DNA of 64,000 bases, from positions 1-64,000 of the forward strand of contig SPJV01000098.1 of assembly GCA_006844765.1 (NCBI GenBank). The letters are read 5' to 3'. Below are positions 8,052 through 16,391 of the stretch, in pieces (position 1 is the stretch's first letter; every line of letters starts with the position of its first letter). The notes beneath the pieces were generated by a model. The model was not told where the DNA came from. It saw nothing but the letters and a program-made list of their open reading frames with translations, and did no database searches. Source of the DNA: Alphaproteobacteria bacterium (lineage in GTDB: Bacteria; Pseudomonadota; Alphaproteobacteria; UBA8366; Aestuariispiraceae). The position numbers and the translations under genes were made by a program.

Positions 8052-9046
8052 GCACCGCCCAAAAACAGAAGACAACGCCCGCTGCACCTGTGATCATCGC
8101 ATCATCGGTCGATGAGGGTTACCCGACCACGATGGCGCCATTTGGAAACGCGCTTGTCGCCTTGGCCGAGGAACGGCCAGAGATCGTCGGTATGAGTGCA
8201 GACCTGGCGAAGTACACGGACATTCATATCTTTGCTCAGGCATTTCCGGACCGGTTCTATCAAATGGGCATGTCGGAGCAGTTGATGGCGACGGCGGCAG
8301 GTGGTCTTTCCAAGGAGGGCTTTATTCCTTTTGCCACCACCTACGCGACATTCGCAGCACGACGCTGTTATGATTTCGTATCCCAGGCGGTCGCTGAACA
8401 GGATGCCAATGTCAAATTGATCGGTGGATTGCCCGGCCTTACCACTGGTTATGGTCCAAGCCATCAATCGACCGATGACTTGGCCATTTTCCGCGCTATG
8501 CCGAACCTTACCGTTATCGATCCTTGCGATGCGCATGAAATCGAACAGCTCGTCCCCGCCATCGCCAACTATAACGGCCCTGTTTACACCCGAATCCTGC
8601 GCGGCGCGGTCGCCCGGGTTCTGGATGAATATGATTATCGATTTGAGCTTGGAAAAGCAGCCCTGCTGCGGGGCGGGAACGACGTTCTGGTCATTGCGAC
8701 GGGCTTCATGACGATGCGCGCGCTCGACGCGGCGAAGGATCTCCAGAAAGACGGCATCGATGTCGCCGTCCTCCACGTTCCCACCATTAAGCCGCTCGAC
8801 GAAGCTACAATCGCACGTGAGGCGGCCAAAAGCGGGCGCTTGGTGGTGGTTGCTGAGAACCACACGGTCGTTGGTGGACTTGGCGAGGCTGTGGCGGGTT
8901 GCCTGATGCGCGCGGATGTCAGCTGCTCGATGCGCCAGATCGGACTGCCGGACAAGTTCTTGGATGCGGGCACGTTGTCCGTTCTCCAGGACCGCTATGG
9001 GATATCCCGGCAAGCCGTTGGAAACCAAATTCGGGGGTGGTTATGA
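8048..9046 (+). CDS. Transketolase, C-terminal (pyrimidine-binding) subunit
   Basis: A 332-residue partner of the preceding gene. It carries the pyrimidine-binding domain with the activating glutamate Glu77 in GMSEQLM, the GYGPSHQSTDD loop and the C-terminal transketolase domain (VLVIATGFMTMRALDAAKDL, VVVAENHTVVGGLGEAV). The ATGA overlap with the N-subunit gene implies coupled translation and equal stoichiometry. Its setting next to an SDR and a TRAP system suggests that the donor or acceptor is an imported carboxylate derivative. The actual substrate is not determinable here. Confidence 0.9.
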   Translation: MSTAQKQKTTPAAPVIIASSVDEGYPTTMAPFGNALVALAEERPEIVGMSADLAKYTDIHIFAQAFPDRFYQMGMSEQLMATAAGGLSKEGFIPFATTYATFAARRCYDFVSQAVAEQDANVKLIGGLPGLTTGYGPSHQSTDDLAIFRAMPNLTVIDPCDAHEIEQLVPAIANYNGPVYTRILRGAVARVLDEYDYRFELGKAALLRGGNDVLVIATGFMTMRALDAAKDLQKDGIDVAVLHVPTIKPLDEATIAREAAKSGRLVVVAENHTVVGGLGEAVAGCLMRADVSCSMRQIGLPDKFLDAGTLSVLQDRYGISRQAVGNQIRGWL

Positions 9047-9082
9047 CCGCGGTCCTGGTTTTGATAAATGGAAGCCGTTGGG

Positions 9083-9838
9083 ATGAGTAGAACGCTCATC
9101 GTGACAGGCGGCGCCTCAGGCATTGGCGCCGGTATTGTCGGGGCAGCGCTGGCCGAGGGATGGCGGGTTGCGGTTTTCGATCTACCGGGGCCCGGACTCG
9201 ATGATGCTAAGGAGCGTCTTCGCGACGAAAAGGTGGTTTGTCTTGGTGTGAATGTCACCGAAGAAGCTGCCGTGGTGGCTGCCGTGGATGAGGTTGAACA
9301 AACGCTTGGCCCTATCGCCGGTGTTGTGAATTCTGCCGGCATCGGGCGCAATACGCCGATATTCGAAACAACTGCAGATCAGTTCCGGGATATTCTCAAT
9401 ATCAATGTCGTCGGCAGTTTTCTGGTCGCGCGGGAAGCAGCGCGCGCGATGCAGGGACGCGGGGGGGCAATCGTCAACATCACCTCGGTGTCCGGCGTGC
9501 AAGGAAGCGAAGGTCGGGTCGCCTATGGCTCCTCCAAAGGTGCGGTTAATACGATGACCCGGATCATGGCCGTCGAACTGGCCCCAGAAGGCTTGCGCGT
9601 CAATGCAGTCGCACCCGGCCCGGTCGATACACCGATGGCGCAGAAGTGGCATGGAGAGGCGGAGCGTCGGCTTTGGTGCTCGTCTATCCCAATGCGCCGC
9701 TATGGCGCCGTATCAGAGATTGTCTCAGCGACCTTGTTCTTACTTGATGACGAGAAGGCGGGGTACGTGACGGGACAAACGCTCTCCGTTGATGGGGGCT
9801 TCACAATTGCCGGTCTGATGAACGGATCGGAAGACTAA
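9083..9838 (+). CDS. Short-chain dehydrogenase/reductase (SDR)
   Basis: A 251-residue classical SDR. The cofactor motif TGGASGIG is at residues 8-15, NSAG at 83-86, the catalytic serine lies in NITSVSG (132-138), and Tyr148 and Lys152 form YxxxK. The C-terminal VTGQTLSVDGG is typical. It would oxidise or reduce an alcohol/ketone with NAD(P). The start at 9083 follows a GGAAG eight bases upstream; an in-frame ATG at 9068 is an alternative. The gene follows the split transketolase by 36 bp and precedes a TRAP system, so it probably prepares or processes the transketolase substrate. Confidence 0.88.
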   Translation: MSRTLIVTGGASGIGAGIVGAALAEGWRVAVFDLPGPGLDDAKERLRDEKVVCLGVNVTEEAAVVAAVDEVEQTLGPIAGVVNSAGIGRNTPIFETTADQFRDILNINVVGSFLVAREAARAMQGRGGAIVNITSVSGVQGSEGRVAYGSSKGAVNTMTRIMAVELAPEGLRVNAVAPGPVDTPMAQKWHGEAERRLWCSSIPMRRYGAVSEIVSATLFLLDDEKAGYVTGQTLSVDGGFTIAGLMNGSED

Positions 9839-9892
9839 TGGCGAATAACAAAATTCGATAACGCCAGAACTATAGGGAAAGGAAACATCACA

Positions 9893-10918
9893 ATGACACG
9901 TTTACAAAAGATCATTGCCACGTTGGCAGCGGTTATTCCGCTAACCGGCGGGCTCGCGTCAGTGGGGGTTGCAGAGACATATAACTGGAAGTTCCAAACC
10001 TTCCATACGGCCACCGCTTATCCGACTTTGGCCTTCCAAGAGTTCGCGAAGCGGATCGAGAAAAAGACCGATGGCCGGATCACCATGGAAGTTCATCCTG
10101 TCGGCGGCCTCGTCGCACATAACGGCACGATGGAAGCGATCCAGGCTGGTGTTTTGACCGGCCATTACACGGCGAGCAGCTACTTCGCGGGTAAAGACCC
10201 GGCCTTCGCGGTTCTCGGTGATACGCTTGCTGCCTATCCCGATATTGATAAGCGGAATGGCTGGTTCCTAGAAGGTGGCGGACAAGAACTCGCCAGCGAG
10301 CTTTACAAGAAATACGGCATCCACTTCATCGGCAATGTGTATTGGCCTGCTGAATGGATCCCGAGCCGTGAGGAAATTCGTTCCCCGAAAGACTTTGACG
10401 GGATCAAAATGCGGGCACCTGAAGGGCTTATCGGATCACTTCTGGGGAACTATGGCGCCAGTGTTGTCGCTTTGCCATCCTCAGATGTTTATTCGGCGCT
10501 TGAAACCGGTGTTCTGGACGCGACCGATTGGGGATATCTGGATGCTAACCTCGCCGGTGGTTTCCATGATGTCGTGAATTATGCTGTCTTCGCCAGACAT
10601 TCCATGCCGGTAACCGAAATCGGCATCAGCGAAAAAGTTTGGGCCGATCTGCCGGACGACTTGAAGAAAATCTTCACCGACGAAGTGAAAGCCTTTGATT
10701 CATCGGTTCGTGAAGAATTGCTGAAGCGGGAGTCCAGTGCTCAAGAAAGAGCAACGGCTAAGGGTGTCACATTGATCAAGTTTGATGAGGCTGCAGCTGC
10801 GGAGTTCCGCAAGCAGACCCTTATCGAGATGGATAAATGGGGCGCGAAATGCAATATTTGCGGTCGTATTGTTGAGAGCCACAAAGCCTATCTGCATAAA
10901 ATCGGTCTCCTGAAATAA
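9893..10918 (+). CDS. TRAP transporter periplasmic solute-binding protein (DctP family)
   Basis: A 341-residue secreted solute receptor with a signal peptide (residues 1-27, cleavage after GVA). Arg174 in GIKMRAPEG is the conserved carboxylate-anchoring arginine, and ALETGVLDATDWG matches the second ligand-side motif of DctP proteins. A CxxC pair close to the C-terminus (CNIC) is not a usual DctP feature. It begins the second TRAP operon in this cluster and is followed by dctQ and dctM. A GGAAA ribosome site lies upstream. It differs clearly from the receptor at 189-1244, so the two systems probably take up different compounds. Confidence 0.92.
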   Translation: MTRLQKIIATLAAVIPLTGGLASVGVAETYNWKFQTFHTATAYPTLAFQEFAKRIEKKTDGRITMEVHPVGGLVAHNGTMEAIQAGVLTGHYTASSYFAGKDPAFAVLGDTLAAYPDIDKRNGWFLEGGGQELASELYKKYGIHFIGNVYWPAEWIPSREEIRSPKDFDGIKMRAPEGLIGSLLGNYGASVVALPSSDVYSALETGVLDATDWGYLDANLAGGFHDVVNYAVFARHSMPVTEIGISEKVWADLPDDLKKIFTDEVKAFDSSVREELLKRESSAQERATAKGVTLIKFDEAAAAEFRKQTLIEMDKWGAKCNICGRIVESHKAYLHKIGLLK

Positions 10919-10953
10919 GGCCGTATCATGCAATAGTTAACGGGTAAGAGTAT

Positions 10954-10984
10954 GGCCGGATCGGACACGGGGTTCGATCCGGCC
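10954..10984 (+). terminator. Intercistronic hairpin between dctP and dctQ (second TRAP operon)
   Basis: GGCCGGATCG (10954-10963) and CGATCCGGCC (10975-10984) form a perfect 10-bp stem with an 11-nt loop, 35 bp after the dctP stop. No T-tract follows, so an mRNA 3'-end stabiliser or processing element is more likely than strong termination. Confidence 0.55.
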
Positions 10985-11063
10985 TGCTTGCCGCCCGCGC
11001 ACTCAATTTTGTGCGCGCTCTGGTGATTACAATATTCGGTGAAACTTTTGTACGGAGGCAGTC

Positions 11064-11558
11064 ATGCTTTTCGTTGACCGCTTTACGCAGGTGACCGGCA
11101 AAACCATCAGCAAACTGTTCTTGGTTGGGCTGCTGATAAGCTGCTTGGAAGTTGCGCTCCGCTACGTTTTCGATGCGCCAACGGTCTGGTCTTATGACGT
11201 GACGATTGCGATGTGCGCAGTGGCCTATGTTTTTGCTGGGTCTTACTGCCTGCAAGAGGGCAGCCATATCCGCATTACGTCGATCTACGGCCTGTTGCCG
11301 CCGGGCGGTCAGAAGTTCATCGATTTGATCTCGTTGACCCTGGGTCTGATCTACGCGGGCGCTCTTGTGAAAGCGTTCGGGGATAAGGCCTTCACGGCGA
11401 TATACCGGTTTCAGGACGGCATCTGGGCGCCTGAGACTTCTGGAAACACATGGGATGCGCCGACGCCTGCCATAATCAGTGGGTTTGTCTTTCTAGGCTG
11501 TGTTCTGTTCCTGGCCCAGATCATTTCACTGATTGTCAGCAGAATTCGCAATCCGTGA
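11064..11558 (+). CDS. TRAP transporter small permease (DctQ type)
   Basis: A 164-residue membrane protein with four predicted helices (about residues 15-35, 45-65, 85-105 and 130-155), the usual DctQ layout. The motif EVALRYVFDAPTVWSYDV corresponds to the conserved R-Y-x-F...W...E/D segment of small permeases. It pairs with DctM to form the sodium-coupled membrane complex. A GGAGG site precedes the ATG. Confidence 0.9.
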   Translation: MLFVDRFTQVTGKTISKLFLVGLLISCLEVALRYVFDAPTVWSYDVTIAMCAVAYVFAGSYCLQEGSHIRITSIYGLLPPGGQKFIDLISLTLGLIYAGALVKAFGDKAFTAIYRFQDGIWAPETSGNTWDAPTPAIISGFVFLGCVLFLAQIISLIVSRIRNP

Positions 11559-11606
11559 CACCCCACTTGATTGCTGCTTCTCGCTAAAGAATAGGACACG
11601 GCCACG

Positions 11607-12926
11607 ATGGATATTGCCTGGCAATCGATACTGCTTCTTGTCGCATTTGCGTCCTTGATTTTGATCGGCGTCCCGATGGCGTTGGTCTCCGGCGCCTTGG
11701 CGGTGATCCTCGCACTCACTCTGTTCGGTGTGGACAGCCTCTTCCTGATCGCCAACCGCACGTATGAACTTCTCAACAGCTATGCTTTCGTCGCGGTACC
11801 GATGTTCGTCCTGATGGCGTCGGTTCTTGAGCAGACGGGAATGGCGCGCGACATCTACCGGGCACTTCATGTTTGGACGAGCCGCCTGAAGGGTGGTGTA
11901 GCCGTCGTCACGACGATTATCGGCGTCATCCTGGGGGCATCGTCCGGCATTATCGGCGGAGAGATCGTGTTGCTGGGGCTCGTTGCGTTGCCGCAGATGT
12001 TCAGGCTCGGATACAACCGTCGCCTCGCGATCGGGACCGTCTGCGCGAGCGGCTCGCTCGGCACCATGATTCCACCCAGTATTGTCCTCGTCGTTTATGG
12101 GATCACGGTTAATGTCTCGATTGGCCAGCTGTTTGTCGCGGCTGTTGTGCCGGCGTTGTTGATGGTGGGATCCTATATCGCCTATATCCTCATCCGGTGC
12201 CATATGAACCCTGAAATGGGGCCGTCTGAGATGGGTGAGGGGGAGGAAAGTCTCAGCACTGCCGAGAAACTCGCCCTGTTGAAAAGCATTATACTCCCGC
12301 TGCTCGTCGCTTTCAGTGTGCTTGGCAGTATCTATGGCGGCATTGCATCCATTACCGAAGCAGCCAGCCTGGGCGCCGCAGGCGTCATGGCGTCCGCGTG
12401 GCTGCGCGGCGAGATGAGTTGGCAGCTCATCTCCACAGCTTTGGTCAGGACGCTGTCGATCTGCGGCATGATCCTATGGCTGATATTCGGCACCAATTCA
12501 TTGGTCGGTGTCTATAGTTTGATGGGCGGTGTGTCGTTCCTGCAGAGCATATTGACCAGCCTGCCTTTCGACCCGCTGGTCGTAATCCTCTGCATGATGG
12601 GGGTCTTCGTCCTGCTGGGCTTGCTGATGGACTGGGTCGGCATCATGTTCTTGACCCTGCCGATCTTTATCCCGACGGTCCAAGCGCTCGGGTATGATCC
12701 GATCTGGTTCGGTATATTGTTCAATCTCTGTATGCAGATTTCCTACATGACGCCGCCCTTTGGACCCTGCGCCTTCTATCTGAAAAGCGTTGCGAATGAT
12801 TTGGAGCTGGAAGAAATTTTCAAGTCGTTCATACCGTTTATCCTGATGAATCTGATCATCGTTATCTTGGTCCTCCTCTTCCCATCAATTGCATTGTGGT
12901 TACCGAAAGCAATTTATCTGTCGTAG
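11607..12926 (+). CDS. TRAP transporter large permease (DctM type)
   Basis: A 439-residue, highly hydrophobic protein of about 12 transmembrane segments. It carries family motifs PMALVSGALA near the N-terminus, YAFVAVPMFVLMA around residues 55-67, SSGIIGGEIVLLG, GSLGTMIPPSIVLVVYG and YMTPPFGPCAFYL. It is the translocating subunit that couples solute import to an ion gradient. It follows the small permease by 48 bp on the same strand. The length is normal for the family. Confidence 0.93.
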   Translation: MDIAWQSILLLVAFASLILIGVPMALVSGALAVILALTLFGVDSLFLIANRTYELLNSYAFVAVPMFVLMASVLEQTGMARDIYRALHVWTSRLKGGVAVVTTIIGVILGASSGIIGGEIVLLGLVALPQMFRLGYNRRLAIGTVCASGSLGTMIPPSIVLVVYGITVNVSIGQLFVAAVVPALLMVGSYIAYILIRCHMNPEMGPSEMGEGEESLSTAEKLALLKSIILPLLVAFSVLGSIYGGIASITEAASLGAAGVMASAWLRGEMSWQLISTALVRTLSICGMILWLIFGTNSLVGVYSLMGGVSFLQSILTSLPFDPLVVILCMMGVFVLLGLLMDWVGIMFLTLPIFIPTVQALGYDPIWFGILFNLCMQISYMTPPFGPCAFYLKSVANDLELEEIFKSFIPFILMNLIIVILVLLFPSIALWLPKAIYLS

Positions 12927-13359
12927 AGGGGCAGGAAGCATCGGTCCGAAATCGTATTCGTCACGTGAATGAATGATTTGTCGGTTTTCTGCGGCTGTTT
13001 GCCATCATTTGTCGGAAACGACTAAGTGCGGCGCGTGGGAACTATGTTTCGAAGCCAACGGAACCACCACTGTGTTTTTTTTGGAAATTAACCTTACGGC
13101 AAGTCTTGATCCGCTCTGGAATTTTACGATGTCCATGATTAAGGATACAAATTTTGCTCCAGATGTCCTGCGATTTTTATTGACGGTGAGTTTTTTGCGG
13201 CAGGGATTGATTCCCCCCTGGCCAATTGGACGGATCAGGGACATGCTGAATAGTCGCCATTGATAATCCTCCTTCCCACCGCATAGTGGCTCTCTCCTGA
13301 GCCAGCTTCTAGTTCAAGAACTGAATCCTCCAAAACTATCCGAGTCTGGATATGATCTG
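12927..13359. other. Intergenic region between dctM and the oxidoreductase
   Basis: A 433-bp gap, somewhat AT-richer than its flanks. An open frame at 12973-13263 has no recognisable domain and is not called. ATTTGTCGG occurs at about 12975 and again at about 13005. No clear terminator or promoter was recognised. Confidence 0.4.
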
Positions 13360-15318
13360 ATGAGCAAGATGTTTCCGAACTTGTTCTCGCCGACCGAAAT
13401 CAGAGGGAAGCGACTTAAGAACCGGCTGTTTCTAGCCGCGCATGGGACTGGCCTCGCCGAGGATGGCAAGGTCGGCGGCGCCGGGTACGAGTATTACAAG
13501 GCCCGGGTGACCCGCGGGATTGGATTGCTGATAACAGAGGCGACTCAGGTCGTTCCCACGCCGGGACAGAAATACGCACAGTTGAATGTTTCGTCCGACA
13601 CCTGCATTCCCGGGTTGAAGTCCATCGCGGACCTGTGTCACGAAAATGATTGCCTCTACTTCGTTCAGCTTTTTCATCCCGGACGTGGCAATGGACATTC
13701 GATGGATGGCAGCCGACCGATGTCGATTGCGCCGTCCGAGCTGCCGGAAGAACGCTATCATAACATGCCGCGCACGATGACTGTGCCGATGATTCGGGAC
13801 CTTGTGACGGAGTTTGGTAAGGGTGCCGCCCGCGCTCATCGTGCTGGGGTGGATGGCGTGGAGATCCTGGCGGGAATGGGATATCTGTTCGCCGAGTTCC
13901 TAAGCCCGCGCGCTAATATCCGAACTGATGCCTATGGTGGATCGCTTGAAGGTCGGACCCGCTTCCTGCGAGAAACACTGGCGGCCATGCGCGCGTCGAC
14001 AAGCGAGGACTTTATTCTCGGCGTGCGAATTTCCGGTGAGGAATCAAGTGTTGATGGCATAGAGCTGGAAGACACGTTGGAGATCTGCCGCTTGTTGGAG
14101 CACGAGGGCCTGGTCGACTTCGTGAATGTCTGCGTTGCAGGCGCACAGAGTTTGAACGGCAGTTCACTGATCGTGCCGCCAATGTCCGTGGAGACGGGGT
14201 ATACGCTGCCTTATGCGCAGGCCGTGAAGGAAGTTGTGTCGGTGCCGGTTTTAACCTGCGGAAGGATCAATCAACCGCAGGACGCGGAGCGTGCCATCAC
14301 ATCAGGGCAAACTGATGTGGTTGGAGTGGTTCGGGCCTTAATCGCTGACCCCGAGTTCGTGGAGAAATCCAGAGAAGATCGACCGGATGACATTCGCGCT
14401 TGTATCGCGTGCAATCAGGCCTGTATCGGCCATCGTCTTACGGGCTATGGAATTTCTTGTATCCAGTACCCTGAGACAGGCCGTGAAACGCAGCGTGAAC
14501 TGTTCAGGTCTGCGACAGTCAAGAAAGCCGTCACGATCGTTGGGGGCGGTCCCGCCGGGATGAAAGCCGCTGTTGTCGCAGCACGCCGTGGGCACAGGAT
14601 TACTCTTTTCGAAAAATCTGGGCGGTTGGGCGGCCAGGCCCTGTTGGCGCAGGCGCTGCCGGGACGGGCCGAGTTCGGTGGCCTGATCAGCAACCTGGAG
14701 CATGAGCTGGAACGCCATGGTGTTGCGGTGAAAAAGAACACGCAAGTAACGGCGGAGATGGTTCTCGCCACAAACCCGGACGCGGTTGTGGTTGCGACAG
14801 GGGCGGTGCCACGCATGCCTTCAGGCGAGTTCGAGGAAGCCAATTGCGTAAGTGCGTGGGACGTCATCAATGGCCGTGTAAAAGTCGGGGCAAGAGTAGT
14901 CATTGCTGATTGGCGATGTGATTGGATCGGACTTGGTGTGGCAGAAAAACTCGCCTCCGAAGGATCTGTCGTGACGCTTTGCGTCAATGGCGAGATGGCG
15001 GGTCAGACGATACAACGCTATGTGCGATACAGATGGATAGGGCGATTGCATGACCTCGGTGTTGACGTCGTCCCCTATGTCCGCCTGTTCGGTGCGGATT
15101 CGGATACAGTTTACATGCAGCATATCATGACCGGTGAACCGGTCATGTTCGAGGGGGTCGATACCTTGGTTTATGCGACCGGCCACACCGCAGTAGCGGA
15201 TTTGTTCACAGACCTCGATGGGAAGGTAAACGCGCTCTATGCCGCCGGCGATTGCATGAGCCCCAGAACCGCGGAAGAAGCGATCCTGGAAGGCCTGAAG
15301 GTCGCGTCGGAAATCTGA
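13360..15318 (+). CDS. NADH:flavin oxidoreductase, 2,4-dienoyl-CoA reductase/TMADH type
   Basis: A 652-residue multidomain enzyme. Residues 1-340 form an Old Yellow Enzyme FMN barrel (FVQLFHPGRG, AYGGSLEGRTRF). Cys348, Cys351, Cys355 and Cys367 match the C-x2-C-x3-C-x11-C [4Fe-4S] ligand set. Residues 388 onward form an FAD/NAD(P) domain starting VTIVGGGPAGMKAA and ending with YAAGDC. Electrons would flow from NAD(P)H via FAD and FeS to FMN, or the reverse in demethylases. It probably reduces an enone or oxidatively cleaves an N-methyl compound in the catabolic pathway. Its ribosome site is weak and a 433-bp gap separates it from dctM, so it may have its own promoter. Confidence 0.88.
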   Translation: MSKMFPNLFSPTEIRGKRLKNRLFLAAHGTGLAEDGKVGGAGYEYYKARVTRGIGLLITEATQVVPTPGQKYAQLNVSSDTCIPGLKSIADLCHENDCLYFVQLFHPGRGNGHSMDGSRPMSIAPSELPEERYHNMPRTMTVPMIRDLVTEFGKGAARAHRAGVDGVEILAGMGYLFAEFLSPRANIRTDAYGGSLEGRTRFLRETLAAMRASTSEDFILGVRISGEESSVDGIELEDTLEICRLLEHEGLVDFVNVCVAGAQSLNGSSLIVPPMSVETGYTLPYAQAVKEVVSVPVLTCGRINQPQDAERAITSGQTDVVGVVRALIADPEFVEKSREDRPDDIRACIACNQACIGHRLTGYGISCIQYPETGRETQRELFRSATVKKAVTIVGGGPAGMKAAVVAARRGHRITLFEKSGRLGGQALLAQALPGRAEFGGLISNLEHELERHGVAVKKNTQVTAEMVLATNPDAVVVATGAVPRMPSGEFEEANCVSAWDVINGRVKVGARVVIADWRCDWIGLGVAEKLASEGSVVTLCVNGEMAGQTIQRYVRYRWIGRLHDLGVDVVPYVRLFGADSDTVYMQHIMTGEPVMFEGVDTLVYATGHTAVADLFTDLDGKVNALYAAGDCMSPRTAEEAILEGLKVASEI

Positions 15319-15458
15319 CTTTGTGCTCTTTCTTACGACACTGCCGGTGTTTTTTGGTGCGATAAACTTCTGAGCATGAAAAGGGGCTACAGCAGTTTAC
15401 GTGACAATGCTGCAGATTGGGCCTTTGTGCGGGGTTTGGAAGATAGCGAAAACTCGAC

Positions 15459-16004
15459 CTATCGACGATCGGTTAGCGCTCGAATTTGCCTTAACGTCAT
15501 AAACATCCGCGCGGGATTGCTTGCAAAACGCTGAAATCCAAACTCTTGATACCAAGTTCTGCGTTTTGCAAAAGCATCCTCATCGCCATCTGACATCACG
15601 TCCAATAGAACGGCATGACATCCGGCCTCTTCAGCGATGACACTCGCTTTCTCAAAGACATGATGCATGAGCAGACTTCCGATCCCCAGGCCTTGCGCCT
15701 TTAGATCCACCGCGACCTGGCCAAGAAATAGAACTGGGATTTCACCATGACTGGGGGTGCCCTTTGGTGGTTTCGCCATTTCGGACACATTCACGACGCC
15801 GACATTGATCGCGTGGTAGCCCAGAATAGACGTGTCTCCCTGCTCGACGGCGACATAGACCCGCGTCATGTCATCCTTCTGCTGCTTTTTCGCAGACAGG
15901 TTTAAGAAGTTATTCAGGCGCTCAACACCACAGTCAAACTCGGAGCGAACATGTCGCGCCGGATTCCATTTTTCGATATTGAGGATGGTGTCTTCAGTCG
16001 GCAT
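15459..16004 (-). CDS. GNAT family N-acetyltransferase, probable TacT-type toxin
   Basis: A 181-residue GNAT protein. The acetyl-CoA pyrophosphate loop is QGLGIGSLL, preceded by LFLGQVAVD, and a tyrosine lies in WYQEFGFQRF. This arrangement is found in TacT/AtaT-like toxins that acetylate charged aminoacyl-tRNA. The gene overlaps the DUF1778 antitoxin by 11 bp (ATGCCGACTGA), as expected for a translationally coupled toxin-antitoxin pair. The start at 16004 is favoured because it begins at that overlap; an upstream in-frame start would read deeply into the antitoxin gene. Confidence 0.82.
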   Translation of the reverse strand: MPTEDTILNIEKWNPARHVRSEFDCGVERLNNFLNLSAKKQQKDDMTRVYVAVEQGDTSILGYHAINVGVVNVSEMAKPPKGTPSHGEIPVLFLGQVAVDLKAQGLGIGSLLMHHVFEKASVIAEEAGCHAVLLDVMSDGDEDAFAKRRTWYQEFGFQRFASNPARMFMTLRQIRALTDRR

Positions 16005-16302
16005 TTGCCACGCGTTGCCGATAGGCGGACGCCGCCTTGAGAGCGCGTGGTGTTGGTGGTGGCGGCGTGTCGAGCGCGGCTGCAAACAGCTTCGCGTCTT
16101 CCGCCGATAAACTGTGGCGCGAGCTTTCCTCGATCACACGCTTTGCTTCCTTGGCGATCGCAGCGCGAAGAAAGACGGACTTATCAACGCCCAGCGCCGA
16201 TGTTGCTTGCTCAATCAGTTTGCCCAAACTTTCCCCATGCCGCACCTGCGTGCTGCGTGTTTGCTTTTCACTGGCGAAGTCGGTGTTACCTAAATCAAGC
16301 AT
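15994..16302 (-). CDS. DUF1778 family antitoxin (TacA-like)
   Basis: A 102-residue ribbon-helix-helix antitoxin. The central segment GVDKSVFLRAAIAKEAKRVIEE is the DNA-binding helix pair typical of DUF1778, and the charged C-terminus would wrap the GNAT toxin. The start at 16302 is supported by AAGGAGA. A perfect palindrome lies 23 bp upstream, consistent with autorepression by the antitoxin-toxin complex. The proline run PPPPTP before the C-terminal helix looks like a linker. Confidence 0.82.
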   Translation of the reverse strand: MLDLGNTDFASEKQTRSTQVRHGESLGKLIEQATSALGVDKSVFLRAAIAKEAKRVIEESSRHSLSAEDAKLFAAALDTPPPPTPRALKAASAYRQRVANAD

Positions 16303-16324
16303 TACTCGTCTCCTTAATTCATAC

Positions 16325-16345
16325 TGTAGTGCAAATAGCACTACA
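16325..16345. promoter_or_regulatory. Operator palindrome of the toxin-antitoxin operon
   Basis: TGTAGTGC, five bases, then GCACTACA: a perfect 8-bp inverted repeat 23 bp before the antitoxin start. Size and place fit ribbon-helix-helix autoregulation in TacAT-type operons. Confidence 0.65.
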
Positions 16346-16391
16346 CAACAAGAGGAGGTGCAGAAAACCATGAGATTGGGAGACTGAATAG

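Noticed and set aside
12973..13263. 96-codon open frame between dctM and the oxidoreductase
   Set aside because: No ribosome site and no recognisable family; composition like non-coding DNA.
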